From Lutraria lutraria (lineage: Eukaryota > Mollusca > Bivalvia > Venerida > Mactridae), in NCBI GenBank assembly GCA_964023205.1, contig OZ026846.1:33438194-33502193 (forward strand): 64,000 nucleotides of DNA, given 5' to 3'. Made by a program: the position numbers and the translations under genes. Shown here in pieces: positions 11,101-24,230 of the stretch; positions within the stretch are counted from its first letter, which is position 1; the number at the start of each line of letters is the position of its first letter. The notes under the pieces are model-generated. The model saw only the letters and a program-made list of their open reading frames with translations, ran no database searches and was not told the DNA's origin.

Positions 11101-13625
11101 TTGGGCATCGATACGAAGATTTCATACCCGCCGATCACTGGTACTTGACACAAAATCAAATTGTGGCTGTATAGCGGCTACTTGTATCCAATACTAGTAA
11201 TATGGGAACGTACAGAACGCGAATTCAACAGACATACGCAACAAGCATGCTAAACAGCAATAAAAAATGACCAAATAGCTATTTTCTTTTGTGGTTGACA
11301 GCAAAGGGGTTTGGTTGACAGCAGGAAGGTTTTATCTAGGCGCCAAATCAACACAAAGTTTGACCCATGTCGTTTTCGACAAAGTATCAGTTCAAAACAG
11401 TATCGGGTCGATTTTCATATCAAAACTTCGTATCTAAAAATACTTCAATAAATAAAGGACGCTTTTTTGCACGAATGTGATTTACGCTGAATAAAAACCA
11501 CAACAGTTTTAGTATGAAAAGAGACTCCTATCCACCACAGTTGGGATCAACTTCTTTTATACAGTTGTCTGCATGGAAATCTTTCATACCGTTGCCTATA
11601 CATTATTTTGCCACTAACAACCATGGTCATAACAACGTTCGTCTGTATTTAGGAAACATTTACTCAGTCTGAACGGGTAAACCGTACATCTAGCATTGTC
11701 GGCGACGACACTGCAGTGTCAATATAATTCCTCGACAGGCACTGACTGCGCGTAATACTCATCTCATGTTGTCTTGACCAATTTCGATACTTTAAGTAAG
11801 GGCATGGCACTGACGGGTTTCAGTAGTTTAATATTCATCTAGAAATCTGTTGTGCAGATGCTGAAGTATGATACACGTATAAACATGGTCGACACCCGTC
11901 CACTTGGTTGTTAGCGTAAACTCGCAGAACTCCCAGCTGCCTGATACTTCCGACTAAGATTTGATATTGTGAATACTAGTATGCGATTCCCTATTGATAA
12001 TTTTATATGTTATATTTGCCATATAACCCCCCCCCCCTTAAATTAATAAGTTAAGGTCGCAGGTTTATTAGTTAACCCCTCTGCATGCCCACGGATGATT
12101 CCCTGCATGGAACCCAGGTCCGGAAAATATTTTCAGCATGTTTGATCTTTCTACAGTCCAACCGCTGTTTTTTGAAGACAGTCATCAGTTAATTGTGGGA
12201 GCGTGTTAATTTCATTGCAAAAGCAACATATAGACACGTACAGTCGATATTGTCTTTTTTAAATTGCTAAATGTTAGATCTATGACATTTGAATGTTTTG
12301 AAGTGATGTTCACCGGTAGTACACAAACATGTACACACACCCAGATGTTAACCAAAGCAACTACTGATTATGCTTTAATATGCACAGAATAAAATAGGAA
12401 GATTATATATTATTGAACTTTCTAGTCAGCCTATCAATTAATCAATTCATTTCTTCTATTTAGTTTCCCTGTCTTCCTGGCGATCTGGATGAAAGGCAAT
12501 TTTAGATATGACAACGGTTTGGTTTAATTAGCCATAACAATACCGCATCATATTGTAATCAGTAGCACACGGGACACTTTGAAGACGATCCCAAAGGCTT
12601 TGAAAGTGGCACGCTCGATTAACATCGCGACCATTCAACCATTTCCGTCATTCGGGATGCTTTCATCATTGTCGATAACGCGATTCAATTACAATTACGA
12701 AATCATTAAACCAGTTTTATATGGTATCGGGTAGCAAATGAAGAAATTTTACAATTTGATGTTTCCAGTAACGTGTTTTAATGACCAGACATTTACAACT
12801 GTCAATATTTACCCTTCCGCCGATATTTTACGTGACGGTATTAAGTAAGTTGATCACGCACGACTACGCAGAAAATAGTCTGTTGTGAAGATATTACGTG
12901 TCGCTTCAACACAGTAACATTATACGACAACCAGTGTTATCTAGACAGTATAAAAGTTCCGTCACATCACGATATGTTTCAGCAATGTTACATTTATTTC
13001 ATCTTGATTTCCATGAATTGTAATTTGATCAGAATATTACCGAATATAGCAGTTAATGTGTAATCGTAAATATCATGTTGATAAGGCACTGTTTCGCTGG
13101 CGGAAATTGCACGTTCCTCCAAAAAAGCGCATAAAATGCCACATAACGAGGTAGTTTTCAATGTAAATCAAGGAAAATCTGCGACATTCTTGTTAACATT
13201 ACACTTGAATTGATTATACTATTCCATATAAAGTGCGATTGGATATGTGCACATAACGTTGAATGACTGATATCATGTATCCGCGAAAAGACTTGAAAGT
13301 CTATTAGATGATAATGCGCTGATTTCATATGTCCATTAAAAATAATAGCTCATTTATAGCCGAAAGGTTTTATGCCGGTCCGAGGGCTTCTCAAAGATAC
13401 TCAACATGTGTTTGGACGAACGATTATATGTGTAAACTGTAAAGTCATTTTGTCGTCGTCCTACGTTGGATGTGTATTGACACAACGTCCCCGTGATTTT
13501 CTCATGCATACATGGACCAGAATACTTGTATACCGTGTGTACAATAAAACAATCTATAGACTGTGTAACCAACAAGAAAAAGTCGTTATTTTTATTGCAT
13601 TTTCTTTTGTTTTTTATTATGCCTG
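8191..13625. other. Intergenic, no gene seen
   Basis: No exon with splice sites and a recognisable domain was found. A short inverted repeat GTGTCTTCG / CGAAGACAC lies at about 11056-11092. The poly-C tract is at 12027-12037. Overlapping minus-strand frames at 9600-10075 look random. Confidence 0.45.
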
Positions 13626-13754
13626 GAATTCCGCATGCTCACTGCTGGTATGGCAACAGATGAGGTTGCTACGGTTGTTGGCTGTTCTAGCCGTGCCATT
13701 CGAAGTCTTAGGCAACCTTTTCAAGAATCGTGGTGTACGGAAGATTTACCACGT
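13626..13754 (+). pseudogene. Tc1/mariner-like transposase fragment (helix-turn-helix region)
   Basis: This 43-codon stretch reads EFRMLTAGMATDEVATVVGC, then SSRAIRSLRQPFQESW and CTEDLPR. It resembles the N-terminal paired-like HTH of Tc1 transposases (AG-M-...-VA...-S...I-RL-RF...-T-D-PR). No catalytic DDE part follows; the reading stops in unrelated sequence. It is a relic, and a chance resemblance remains possible. Confidence 0.45.
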
Positions 13755-13870
13755 TTCCTTTTTTTGTTCAATATATATACGTACTCCCTACAATAGCACA
13801 ACATAAATCATGTGTGCATTTTACTATAAGAGTTACTATAATTAACAATTTTTATATTGTGCTTTGAGAC

Positions 13871-14045
13871 CCGACTCCGTGGTCTAGTTGTTAAGGTCAC
13901 TGACTTCAAATCACTGTAACTTCTCACTGACGTGGATGGGAGAGTTGTGGGATCGAGCCCAGCTACCGACCATGCCCCTTTATACGAGAAAGTAGACAGA
14001 TGCTCACGGAGGATGGGAATCAAGTACTGGTTCTTCACAAGTCAA
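13871..14045 (+). repeat. tRNA-derived SINE (family A)
   Basis: The tRNA-like head GACTCCGTGGTCTAGTTGTT (box A) is followed by GTGGGATCGAGCCCAGC (box B). The body matches the other copies, and the 3' end runs into a CAAGG/CAAAG pentanucleotide tract. Confidence 0.72.
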
Positions 14046-14130
14046 GCAAGCAAGCAAGGCAAAGCAAAGCAAAGCGAGACAAGACAAGGCAAAGCAAGAC
14101 AAGACAAGGCAAGGCAAGGCAAGGCAAGCA
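14046..14130 (+). repeat. CAAGG/CAAAG pentanucleotide microsatellite
   Basis: Imperfect units of CAAGC, CAAAG, CAAGA and CAAGG continue directly from the SINE at 13871, probably grown from its tail. Confidence 0.85.
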
Positions 14131-14379
14131 AATTGTGCTTTGATTAGTAGATGAAGACTGTCTTTGATAGTGAATATTCGAGAGGTTCCTCAAAGGTGAA
14201 GTGGTTGTGGTCTCTGAATAGTACTCGCTAGTCCCTAACCACTGTGAGTTCGAACCACATGAAGAGACTTAACTACATGCAATACCAAATGTAATGAAGC
14301 TGACCAGCTAACTGATGGTAGGTAAGTGTCATTACAATGAGTCTTCTCTACTGTTGAAACTGGAGAAATCGCCCTGACT

Positions 14380-14560
14380 CTTGGTCTAGTGTAATCAAAG
14401 TACTGATGGAAAAACTGAACTTATAGACTTGCTCTACAACATGAAATGGAAACTAGTTTGACAATTGCATGGCGGATGTACGGATAAACGTACGCAGTAC
14501 ATGCACATAAAAATGCATGCGCACCGAGCGAGTGCATGGAGGCTATGGAAAGCTGAACTA
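14380..14560 (+). repeat. Interspersed repeat shared with 40110-40300
   Basis: ACTTGCTCTACAACATGAAA, GAAACTAGTTTGACAATTGC and ATGGCGGATGTA are matched in order at 40150-40205, and GAGCGAGTGCATGG by AAGTGAGTGACTG. Confidence 0.5.
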
Positions 14561-17500
14561 TCGTCTATTGTCCAAAAATTAAGGTTTGTCTTAATTAGCA
14601 ATTATCATAAAAATTAAGCCACCGATACAAAAGATGTTCGTGTTTTTCAGCTGTCTAATAACGTAATGATCGTAAATGGCGACACACAAGTGTTCACGTA
14701 ATAGGTTCACGATCCAAAAATGATGTTCTTTATGTTACACAATTAATGTTCAGAGGTTGATTTGAACTGAGAACAATTGAATCCACGAGCTATTTCACTG
14801 GTTGTATTTTGTATTCGTAAGATAAATGCCAGTGAAGCGTTTAAAGTTGTTGTTGACAGGAACTTTGATAAGGCTGGTGTCACAGTATTGATGAATTCAT
14901 ACGGATAAAGATTGCTGATAAACTGACACATTTATTATCATGCGAGGTGTGTGTAGTAGTTTCAGCACCATGTCTCTTTTATAATAATGATTAAGCTACA
15001 GTTGTATATTTGTAGTATTAATGATTAATGTTTGAAAAGTGAATATGTAATATCTACAAATACATTTTGTATAAAGATGTAATTGCATTGTTTTTCAGTA
15101 TATGCATGGTTGTTACAATGGATTTTTTCCCAATCGACGTTTTTTCCAGTTTCGTTTATCTCAAGGACATGCATGTATAGTAAAGGTCTTTGTTGATCTT
15201 TATCATATTATAGTGAACAAGCATAGTATGCTTATTATATGATTTTATTTTTGTTATGTGATGGTGGCCTGAATCACATATAAATAACTTTGTTGTAGTT
15301 TATTCCGGAATGCATTACTTAGTCAACACAAGTTTTAATTCTGTGTTTAAAGCAATCGGCAAACATCGCATAATTCAAAACTTACAAACAACAACTTGTC
15401 CAATGACCGTATCATACTCGTAGACTAGTTCATTCACATACCGGACATCCGAAATATTTATCTTTGTGTTTATCATATGGGTCCTAGGGAACCCCCCCCC
15501 CCCCCCAACAAATCTGACCTGCATGTGCGTCATGCCATAATCTTTACGATCGCATTGTATTCAACCCAGATGCATGTAGTTAAAATATACATCTGTAGTA
15601 TTGTATTTTTTTGAATCTGTTACTATATTTTCTGCAATAAAAGCAACTTTACGATATTCTGATTTCTGTCGCATTTTTATTACATCTTTCTCGCGTCTCC
15701 ATCATTATTATGTATAACGTGCGTTTACAAGCGATTTGAACATTGAATCGTGACGTAATCATATATTTGGCAATGACATGTTGTTTTTGTGCAGTTTAGT
15801 AATCTTAGAATTATACTTTGTTAGATAACTATAACTATCTACTCTTACAGTAGGATATAGTTTATTTAGGAAATGCGTCAGAGTTAAGTATCTTAAGGAG
15901 TACTTAATTCGGAAGAATTTCTTAATAAACTCTAATCGACTTAGTGTTGGTCCGCCCACCGCGCTTTATCTTGTCAATCGAAATGAACAACTATCATGGC
16001 ACATACATCTGATTTGCTTGAGATTTTACAAGACAAACACATTAATGCAATTCTTGCTTTCATGTGACTCTATATCCTACGTCAATAAACATTGATTGTT
16101 AAGTTTGCAAATATTCAACAATTTATATGCAATGTGTCCGTCCTTACAGTTTTCGTAGCATCGAATTAACATTAACCTCGTCCCTATAAAGACGCTTCAC
16201 GTCAAAATTATGATTTTATTCATACGTGACAGTGAACATAGAATCCATGATGGCACCTGTTTGTTTACACCTAAACCGGTCAGATAGAAACAGTTACGAT
16301 TGAGTTTCATAACGTGATCATACAAAAACTAACGTCATAGATACTTTTATGGTATTTCTTGGCCTACATTGGATGATGATATAACATTGATCAAAGATAC
16401 AGGGACAGCTTTGGACTTTGACAAACTATTAAAACAACATAGTGGGGGCATAAAATATTATGACGAAGGAAATCTTCGGTTTATTTCTACAAATCCGAAT
16501 ATTATTTTTTTCCCATTTTGAAAAAAATCGCTTTTGAAATTTGGTGCATATAAGCGAGTTACGGGTTTGTGAAATTTGGATTGAACCTATTAAATTAGGA
16601 GAGACTCTAGAAGCAGGTAAGTATATTCATTGTAAAGAGCTCATAGAGACGAAAAGAATGATACCAACATCACAATATCACCAAAACTTTAGTTAAGGGG
16701 TTGTAGAAATAAGCCGACGAAATATTTACTTGCAATTCTTCTCACTGGAGTCATTCATAGTTTGACCCTCCAGCTGGCGACACAATCACGTGCTCAAAAG
16801 AAACACTACATTCTTTGTACACAATCTAAATAATTATATAAGTTTTTTTCAAGATGAAACTATTCCCTGGACACTGTTACGTACACAGACTTGTAGACGT
16901 ACTTGATAGATAACTGGTAAAATATATTTCAGTGGCTGGGTATCTTATAGACTTTAATCTGATTCTTATCAATGATGAAAATAAAAAACTGATCATAATG
17001 TCAGCGAAACACCTTACCGCTTCATAATATCCGGCTAATCATTTTATAATTATAACAAAGTAAGGTCCTTTAAAGACGTTTGCTATGGTTTGCTACAGTT
17101 TTCACATAGACACATAGGCAGAATGAAAACTGTACAGTAGAATTTTCTAACATGAGCAAAAAAAAATCAAATTCAAGGGCAGATAAGTGACCCCAATTGT
17201 TTTTCGCTTAAAATGTTTCTGACTTTCTATTGTTATTTGCTATGTCATGCAAAGTTTTTGAAAAATCTGTTGTACAATTTTCATTCTGCCCATATGTCTG
17301 TGACAACTGTACCAAACGTCTTTTATGATATTGGTTTGCAGTAATTTGATCCAAACTTAGAAGAGTGAGTTGGTGGGTAGGCGTTTGTTTATACTTTTGT
17401 CAGTAACAAAATGCTTGTACTGAAAGCATAAGGCTGGAATAAACAGAACAGATTTTTTTATGTAACGTATAAACATAGTATCTTGTTACAAACGTATACA

Positions 17501-18450
17501 AATAACAATGACAAACACGTGAAAGAATATTTGATTTACAAAGGATTTCATTAAGAGAAAAAGAAAGAAAAAGAAAAGAATATTAAATAAATCAATAAAT
17601 AGAAACATTATTAATAAATAATATTTTTCTTTGGTCAAAATCGCTAAAAGGATTTGGGTTATTTTTAATGGGTCGATCGTGTGACGACAAACAAACAGTT
17701 TTTAACTGCATTACAATATTCTTGCTAATCTAATGCATCATAATGGCAAACTAATGTTCTGTAAACCCAAAGTTTGTTCTGAGATTAAATGATGTTTCAT
17801 CATTGATTTAAAACTTACTAAGTTATGAGGTGTCATTGATGTCAATTGGCTTCCTAAAACCGAAACAATTCTAGAAAGTATTGAGCCAAGTTTGATAGGA
17901 TAATTCTGACAGAAACATTACACAATGTTACACGATTGACGGTTCACTAATTATGTATAATGACGTGATACTATTTCATTATGTTAACACTAATTGATAG
18001 TGATAACAATGGAAATCAATCCAGAATGCTTAAGTTAAGTGATAAATTGTACACCTACAGATCCATGTTAACTCTGTTTGATTTTCTGTAAATTATCCAA
18101 CTTGTTCATGTACCTTTGTACGTGGGTTTGGAGAGGCCTTAACATCCAGTCTACAGTTCAATGTACACAGTTTCCCATCGTAAAATCAATATCTAATTCA
18201 ACACAAACTATAATTGTCAACCATTGAATTTTGTAGGCAGTGTCATTGTTTGAAAATATTGACACATTACGGTGATTATCTTATACAAGTTCACTGTTTA
18301 GATTATTTTCAACATTAATCACCATAAACATCAAGTCAGCCGTAATATAATCATATTTCATAATTAGTTATATTGTATTTATAAAAAGTTTAATGGTGTC
18401 TCATTTCTTGTGTCAGATTACAGGATTAATCAAACTACAATACTGGCGGA
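14561..18450. other. Intergenic, no gene seen
   Basis: AT-rich DNA with a poly-C run (15491-15506). Short minus frames at 14743-14931 and 15759-15959 lack any domain or splice support. Confidence 0.45.
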
Positions 18451-18454
18451 AACG

Positions 18455-19030
18455 GGGATGCCTGCTGATAACTTGCAGAATCGAGTATGATAGAGACGCG
18501 TTCTGATAACTTATATGATCTTAAAGTCCCATTACATGTAGCATATAAATGTGTCGGTCGTAATAGTTTGTTTGTTCTATGACAGAGGAATCCGGCGTGT
18601 TTTCATCTCGTGCATACGTTATAGCAATAAAAAATGTTTCCAAAACCTACTATTTATAGAACAGTCATAATTATTATGCGCACGGCTAGAAAGTGACGTC
18701 ACGCGCTATATTTCAAGTTTGCAAAAGCAAATTTCACAGCGTAATGAGTGTTTTTAGAAGAAAAAAGGCTCGTTTCCTCGGTAATTATTATCTTGGGATA
18801 ATATCAGCAATTGTTTGTTTTTGCTTATATATTTTTATAGCAAAAAGCTAATGGGACTTTAAAATGAAAGGGACAAGTTCCGACAACGTATAGAACAAGG
18901 AATGATTGGAACACGTTTTGATAAATTATAGAATCCAGTAATGATTTGCACACTTTAAACAAGAAGTGGCTTGATACGATTTTGGTAACTTATAGAATTC
19001 AGTAATGATTTGGACATATTGGCGATAACT
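18455..19030 (+). repeat. Degenerate tandem repeat interrupted by a MITE
   Basis: Units like TTTTGATAAATTATAGAATC-CAGTAATGATTTG recur near 18470, 18500, 18880, 18920 and 18980 at roughly 45-60-bp spacing. The element at 18521-18862 splits the array. Confidence 0.5.
18521..18862. mobile_element. MITE with TTAAAGTCCCATTA inverted ends
   Basis: TTAAAGTCCCATTA at 18521-18534 is the exact reverse complement of TAATGGGACTTTAA at 18849-18862, 342 bp overall with no coding capacity. TTAA at both ends could be the target-site duplication, as for piggyBac-type elements. A related single end, ATTAAAGTCCCGTTAGCTTT, is at 41049. Confidence 0.65.
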
Positions 19031-20566
19031 GACATTATCCAGATGTTAATAGTGTCTGAAAGATGTATAAATTGTTGTAATAAATACACGGGAGCCATTA
19101 AAATGCGCGAGAAAACAATTCATATACTCGTATATTGAACTTTATATCTGCGTTTCAGCAATTTGTTGTCTTCAAAGCGCAATGAGTGATCTGTTCAGCG
19201 CATCTTTACAGCATAGCAAAGAATATAAATGCTATTTCCAACAAAATGCTCGCAACTGTTAGGTAGGACCTAAACCTCTGTCCAACTTATATGTGTCAAC
19301 TTCAATGCTTCTTATTATTTTCGTATGATGCCAGTTTAGCCAAACCCATGTATAAGACACTGACGGATGTGACACTTCGGGTTCTTATACCCATTATTGA
19401 TCCTACAATACTGACATAATGATCTTCATAGAATACTGGAGTGAAGTTTGATGTGGGACCCACGAAACGAATTTAAACCCCTGTAGCTTTGCTGAAGACC
19501 ATCCCAGGGTAGTAGTAGTAGTAGTTTTTATTCAGGTAAAATGAGTACATGTCACAAGAACAATACAAATTCAAATGTCGACATATAATAAATATGTGAA
19601 CAGTAAAGTGCATAGAAGATGACGCATAATCAAAACCAGTGATGACACAAAAAGAAGGCATTAAAGCAGGGTGGGTGGTACACACGCCCAGGGAGACTTT
19701 GGCTGTGTTTGTCTTTCTGTTTTTTGTTTTTGTCTCTATGAGTTGGCCGGTTTTGGGATAGTTTGGAGTTCTTGTATGTGTTTTCCACCTGTACCCAGTT
19801 GTATAGACATCGGTTGAATTCAATTATTGGGCTAAACTTGAGGTTTGGTTAAAGAGTTAACCAGAAGCAAGATGGCTGCTCTTGATGTGCCAAACGCAAT
19901 ATGACCTTAACACATTCAGACAAGTAAATTGACAAATTGAGGTTCTTGACAGTTTCTTTACTAATATCAGACACTTAGGTTAAACATGACATGACATAGG
20001 CCTACTTTCTAGTCAAAGTTAACCGAATTTTTATTCAATCTTTTTACCAAACTTTAACTCAAATTTTAACCCTACCTCAAATTTATCACAAATTGAATAT
20101 TTATACAATTGGAAGCAGGAGCAACCTCTAGGATAGTCAGTTACCCCGGTTGGTAAATTTTACCTACGTTAAAAATTATGAACTTGTGATACAAACCATT
20201 AAACCATTTCTCGTTCCTGCTCATTTTTTGACATAACGCCTACTTGTTACTTTTATCGTTTTCTGATATATTCATAATATATTCATATAATGATTTATGT
20301 TGTCAATTTATTCATCGGGTAACATGCTGCTAATTTAACTGGCAATAATTCGGGTCATTGAATAATTGAATATGCTCCATGATTGTGTGAACTTTAATCC
20401 GTCTATTGACAATTTCTTTACATACGTACGTTTTATTTTCCAAAACTTCTATAAATATGTTGACTAACAGCTTTCTTATTTAGATCTTCACATAAGTGTC
20501 ACTTGTGACAAAAATTTCCACAAAAGAATTATTCGAAATCTCTCCTCATACCACACCAAATTTCAT
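19031..20566. other. Intergenic, no gene seen
   Basis: A short AGT trinucleotide run lies at 19507-19525. The 116-codon minus frame at 19473-19823 has no recognisable domain. Confidence 0.4.
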
Positions 20567-20730
20567 ACACAGTGCAACCTTTCCAGAGCGGCCCTCTCTT
20601 GAGTAACAACCTACATTCAGCAACAGCATGTTTCTACTGTCCTGTACAATTTAATTACTATTTAATCTCTCTAAAGCAACATCCTCCAAGTAACAACAAA
20701 GGGTGTTGCTTTGGAAAGGTTGCGCATGTA
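20567..20730. mobile_element. MITE family 'ACAGTGCAACC', copy 1
   Basis: The left end ACAGTGCAACCTTTCCAGAG mirrors the right end CTTTGGAAAGGTTGCGC. Internal CAACAACCT / CAACAGCATG blocks are shared with copies at 25174 and 50946. Confidence 0.65.
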
Positions 20731-21821
20731 TTTTCTAAATACTAAATCGAACGCTTGCATTGATTCAAACATACAAAGGCCTCCGTGATCCAGTGGTTAC
20801 GGTTTAAGTAACCGATCTCATGGTATCTGACCAGGTTTAAACTGAAAGTTTTTTTCTCATTTTGTGCAGTCATTTTCCATATAATGGGCATGACGTATAT
20901 TTGTATTTTATCTGTTTTATGTATTACCCATTCAACTGCATTTTGTAAATATTTTTACTTTATCATATGATCTATTAATAAACTCATTTTTATCGGCTTA
21001 AAGCCCGATCCATCGTGTAACATAAATGTCATATCCAACGGTGTAACTTGATATTTAATGGAAATTTCGGAATTTCCCAATCTAAAAATAGAACCGGGTC
21101 AATAATTATTATTATTTATCAACCGGAATTATTAGTCGTTATTTGTGGCGTGTTCATCTTTCTCTGTGATTGATATACACTTCTATGTATCAAATAATGC
21201 ATTAAAACAATTAAATACAAACAATATTATTATTATCAGACTGCAATTTTGAAATTAAATCATATCATGAACATTATACAGCAGAGTAAATCTATCTATT
21301 ATACTAGTATAGAACACTATAACCCCCGTCCAATGGATGAGTCTGCACTTAAAACAGAGAAAAGAAATAATTTCTAATAAACACCCCTAACACAAATAAA
21401 GAGCACCAAACATGACTGTAAAGGTTTTAACATTCAGATACTATTGTATAGACAGAGAACTTTCCAAGCACACTTACAAGTCATCATATTCTAGTAGAGA
21501 ATAGAAGCACATTGTTCAAGAATAATTACACAAGCTCGCACCTGATATGACTATATAGACATCCATTAACTGGAGTATACTGTCAAATAAAGTCTATAGA
21601 CTCAACAGAATGAACTTTTGCCACATTTAACAATGACACCTTTCTTGTCTCAAGTGATCAAATATCCAGACATCTTTATTTCTATGTGCCTCTAATGAGA
21701 AACTAATAATTTTGTCGTTCATTTTCTAAAACTTAACGAACTGTATAGAGTGTAGACAAAGAAGTTAAAAATAGATAGAGAAACTCTGCCAGAAGGTACT
21801 AAAAACGATGTGCAAAGATTG

Positions 21822-22020
21822 GCCTCCGAGCTCAAATATCATACCTTGTCTTTAAACATGTCTAAGTTAATTATGATCAGCTAATAACGATATCATTGAT
21901 ACATATAAGTCTGTCAGCACAATTGATCTGAACATGTATTTAAACACATTAATCAGCTCTATAATAATTATTTTCTTCCATGATTCTTTGAGAATGGAAT
22001 GGAGATTTGAGCTTGGGGGC
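21822..22020. mobile_element. Probable MITE with GCCTCCGAGCTCAAAT ends
   Basis: GCCTCCGAGCTCAAATATC at the left matches, with few differences, the reverse complement of GAGATTTGAGCTTGGGGGC at the right. A related end, CTCCAAGCTCAAATCTC, occurs at 6440-6460. Confidence 0.45.
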
Positions 22021-23689
22021 TGTTATCAAGTTGTATGCCCTTATAGGGGTCTGGGGTGTATGTAGTTGTTGAATGGACGATAAGCAGGTGTTAAGTAATA
22101 TATTGCAACCTCACAAAAGCATCAGTTTATTTCGAGGGTTCAACGCAACAGTGTCGTAACTCATATTGAAATAAGAACAACTTACCACAGTGTTCCGCTG
22201 AGCCCTCGATTTCCAATATTAGCTGTCCCAATCTTACTTCTACAGTCCCTTAGCATTTGAGACAACTAGAACCAACCGTACTTATGACTACAAACACAAG
22301 TACATGTACATGCATCTACATTTACTTTCCATTGGATGTAACTATTATACATGAATACATATCTTCAGTTTGATTAGATGGCACAAAAGTGACATATTTA
22401 TCTGTTCGTATTTCTCCGGAGTATAAGATATAACATTTAACTTTTATGCCATTGGAACAAATGCCACTAAATATTTAGAGAACAAAGTTCAAATATCGCG
22501 TATTACTAATAGGTCATTATACTCAATCTAAGAGAAACAGATATTTGCACATATCGTTTTCTAGTTTAATTTTGTTTCATTGATATTGCTATATAGAATC
22601 GTTTTCTTAATGAAATTGAATTTTCCAATTATTATTCTCTTGCTAAGAGGTTCGTATAATTACGAAATAGGGACCACGTGAGGAACGCGTTTTCCATTTC
22701 AGTCTACATGTGACATGTTTATTGTAAACTTTAGGACTATTGTGAAAGCATGTATATTGTTTTGGTACACCATTAGTTTTAGGAAATGGTCTGTGATAAT
22801 TAAATGAGATATCGAACACATTCAGACCCGCATCATTGTAATGAGCTTGGATGCCACATTAAAGCACTTCAATGGGTGAATGAATGAATGAACCAACTTT
22901 CAATATATCATAGTAAATGTGGAGAAGATTAAGCTAATCTCGTTCTACGGATCACACAATGTTTGTTGGGTTTTTGTGTTAATCGAATATGGTTTGCTTA
23001 TGAACATTGATATGCAGACGATGCTCATGTACGCCTACATTACGCAAATAATCGTTTCCAGTACTTGTCAAATAGATTCTCATTGGTCAATCAAACGTAA
23101 TGGGAGGAGTTTATTTAATCTATAATTATCCTATTAATAAAACAATTCAGCTAATCTCTAATATCCTGGTAACTGATCTTCACGATACAATTTTCTACAG
23201 TTGGTAGTTTGCCCACGTACATATGAAATTAATTACATTTCCAAAACGGAAAACAATTTTCAGACTCCCGTCATTTCGTTTCGTATTTCGACCGTTCCGC
23301 TGATTAATGAACGTCTACGATTTGAGCGCAAATGTCGTAATTCGCGAAATAAATTCTGTATTAAACACATTAGAATCAGCGGGTTCCTATAGATTTATAA
23401 AGAGGATTAGAAAAAATAGATATATTGGCTATTTTGTTAACATTTAATTAATATATTTATCGTAATGTAAATTTGGACAATGTCAGTCCGAAGTAATTAT
23501 TGTATATGTCAAAATGTTGCATTCCATATTTACATGGACAGAACAGAATGAACAAGACGGAAATAAAAACATTTACATAGTTGTACAGTAACCATTCACG
23601 AATTCAATTCACGAATGTCATAGGCATATATTCGTATAAATGTATGCGTAAACATGATAGTCTTGCTTATTGTTTGTTTGTTTATTTTA
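22021..23689. other. Intergenic, no gene seen
   Basis: Only short frames such as 22919-23125 and 23201-23392, without domains. A GAATGAATGAATGAA run is at 22877-22891. Confidence 0.4.
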
Positions 23690-23912
23690 GTTTTACGCCC
23701 CTTTTCAACAGTCAGATTCATATGAGGCGGACAGTTCACCTAACCGTCGTTCCTAGGAAAAGCCAGTACTAGACTCCCATCCTCCGTAAGCGACTGCCTA
23801 TTTTCTCACATAAAAAGACAGCGGGGCTCGAACCTGCGACCTTCTTTCAGTGAGAGGTTACAGTGATTTAAAGTCAGCGACCTTAACCACATTGGTGGTT
23901 CCATCCATAAGT
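23690..23912 (-). repeat. tRNA-derived SINE (family A)
   Basis: A reverse-oriented copy: TTTTACGCCCCTTTTCAACA at the left is the SINE 3' end and GGGGCTCGAACCTGCGACC is box B. It abuts a LINE 3' fragment. Confidence 0.7.
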
Positions 23913-24230
23913 AAACAGGTGAAATATGGTGACAGGTGCTTTGAATCAGCTGTGCCTACATTGTGGAACTCATTGCCATGAAGACTAGTGTTAGAGACTG
24001 TAGGACGCTTCAAAGTTTCAAGAGACAACTAAAAACATACTACTTTTTGCAGGTCTACATGAACTGATCGTTTCACTTACCGAACATACATTTGTAATAT
24101 GTTTTATTTTTTCTGTTTTTATGCTATATGTTACATGTATGTGCAAATTTGTAAAGCACCTTTAAACGTTACATTTCTACGAAAAAGCGCTATATAAATA
24201 TGGTACAATAATGATAATAATAATAATCAC
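23913..24230 (+). mobile_element. 3' end of a non-LTR retrotransposon (L2/CR1-like), decayed
   Basis: Bases 23919-23978 read VKYGDRCFESAVPTLWNSLP, the typical C-terminus of LINE ORF2 proteins. A stop follows, and the frame continues through VLETVGRFKVSRDN, matching the usual S...FK..LK segment. The 3' part ends AAGCGCTATATAAATATGG and an ATAATAATAAT tail. It is a 5'-truncated pseudogene. Confidence 0.65.

Noticed and set aside
13372..13806. 144-codon plus-strand frame
   Set aside because: No recognisable domain. Part of it overlaps, in another frame, a better-supported transposase remnant.
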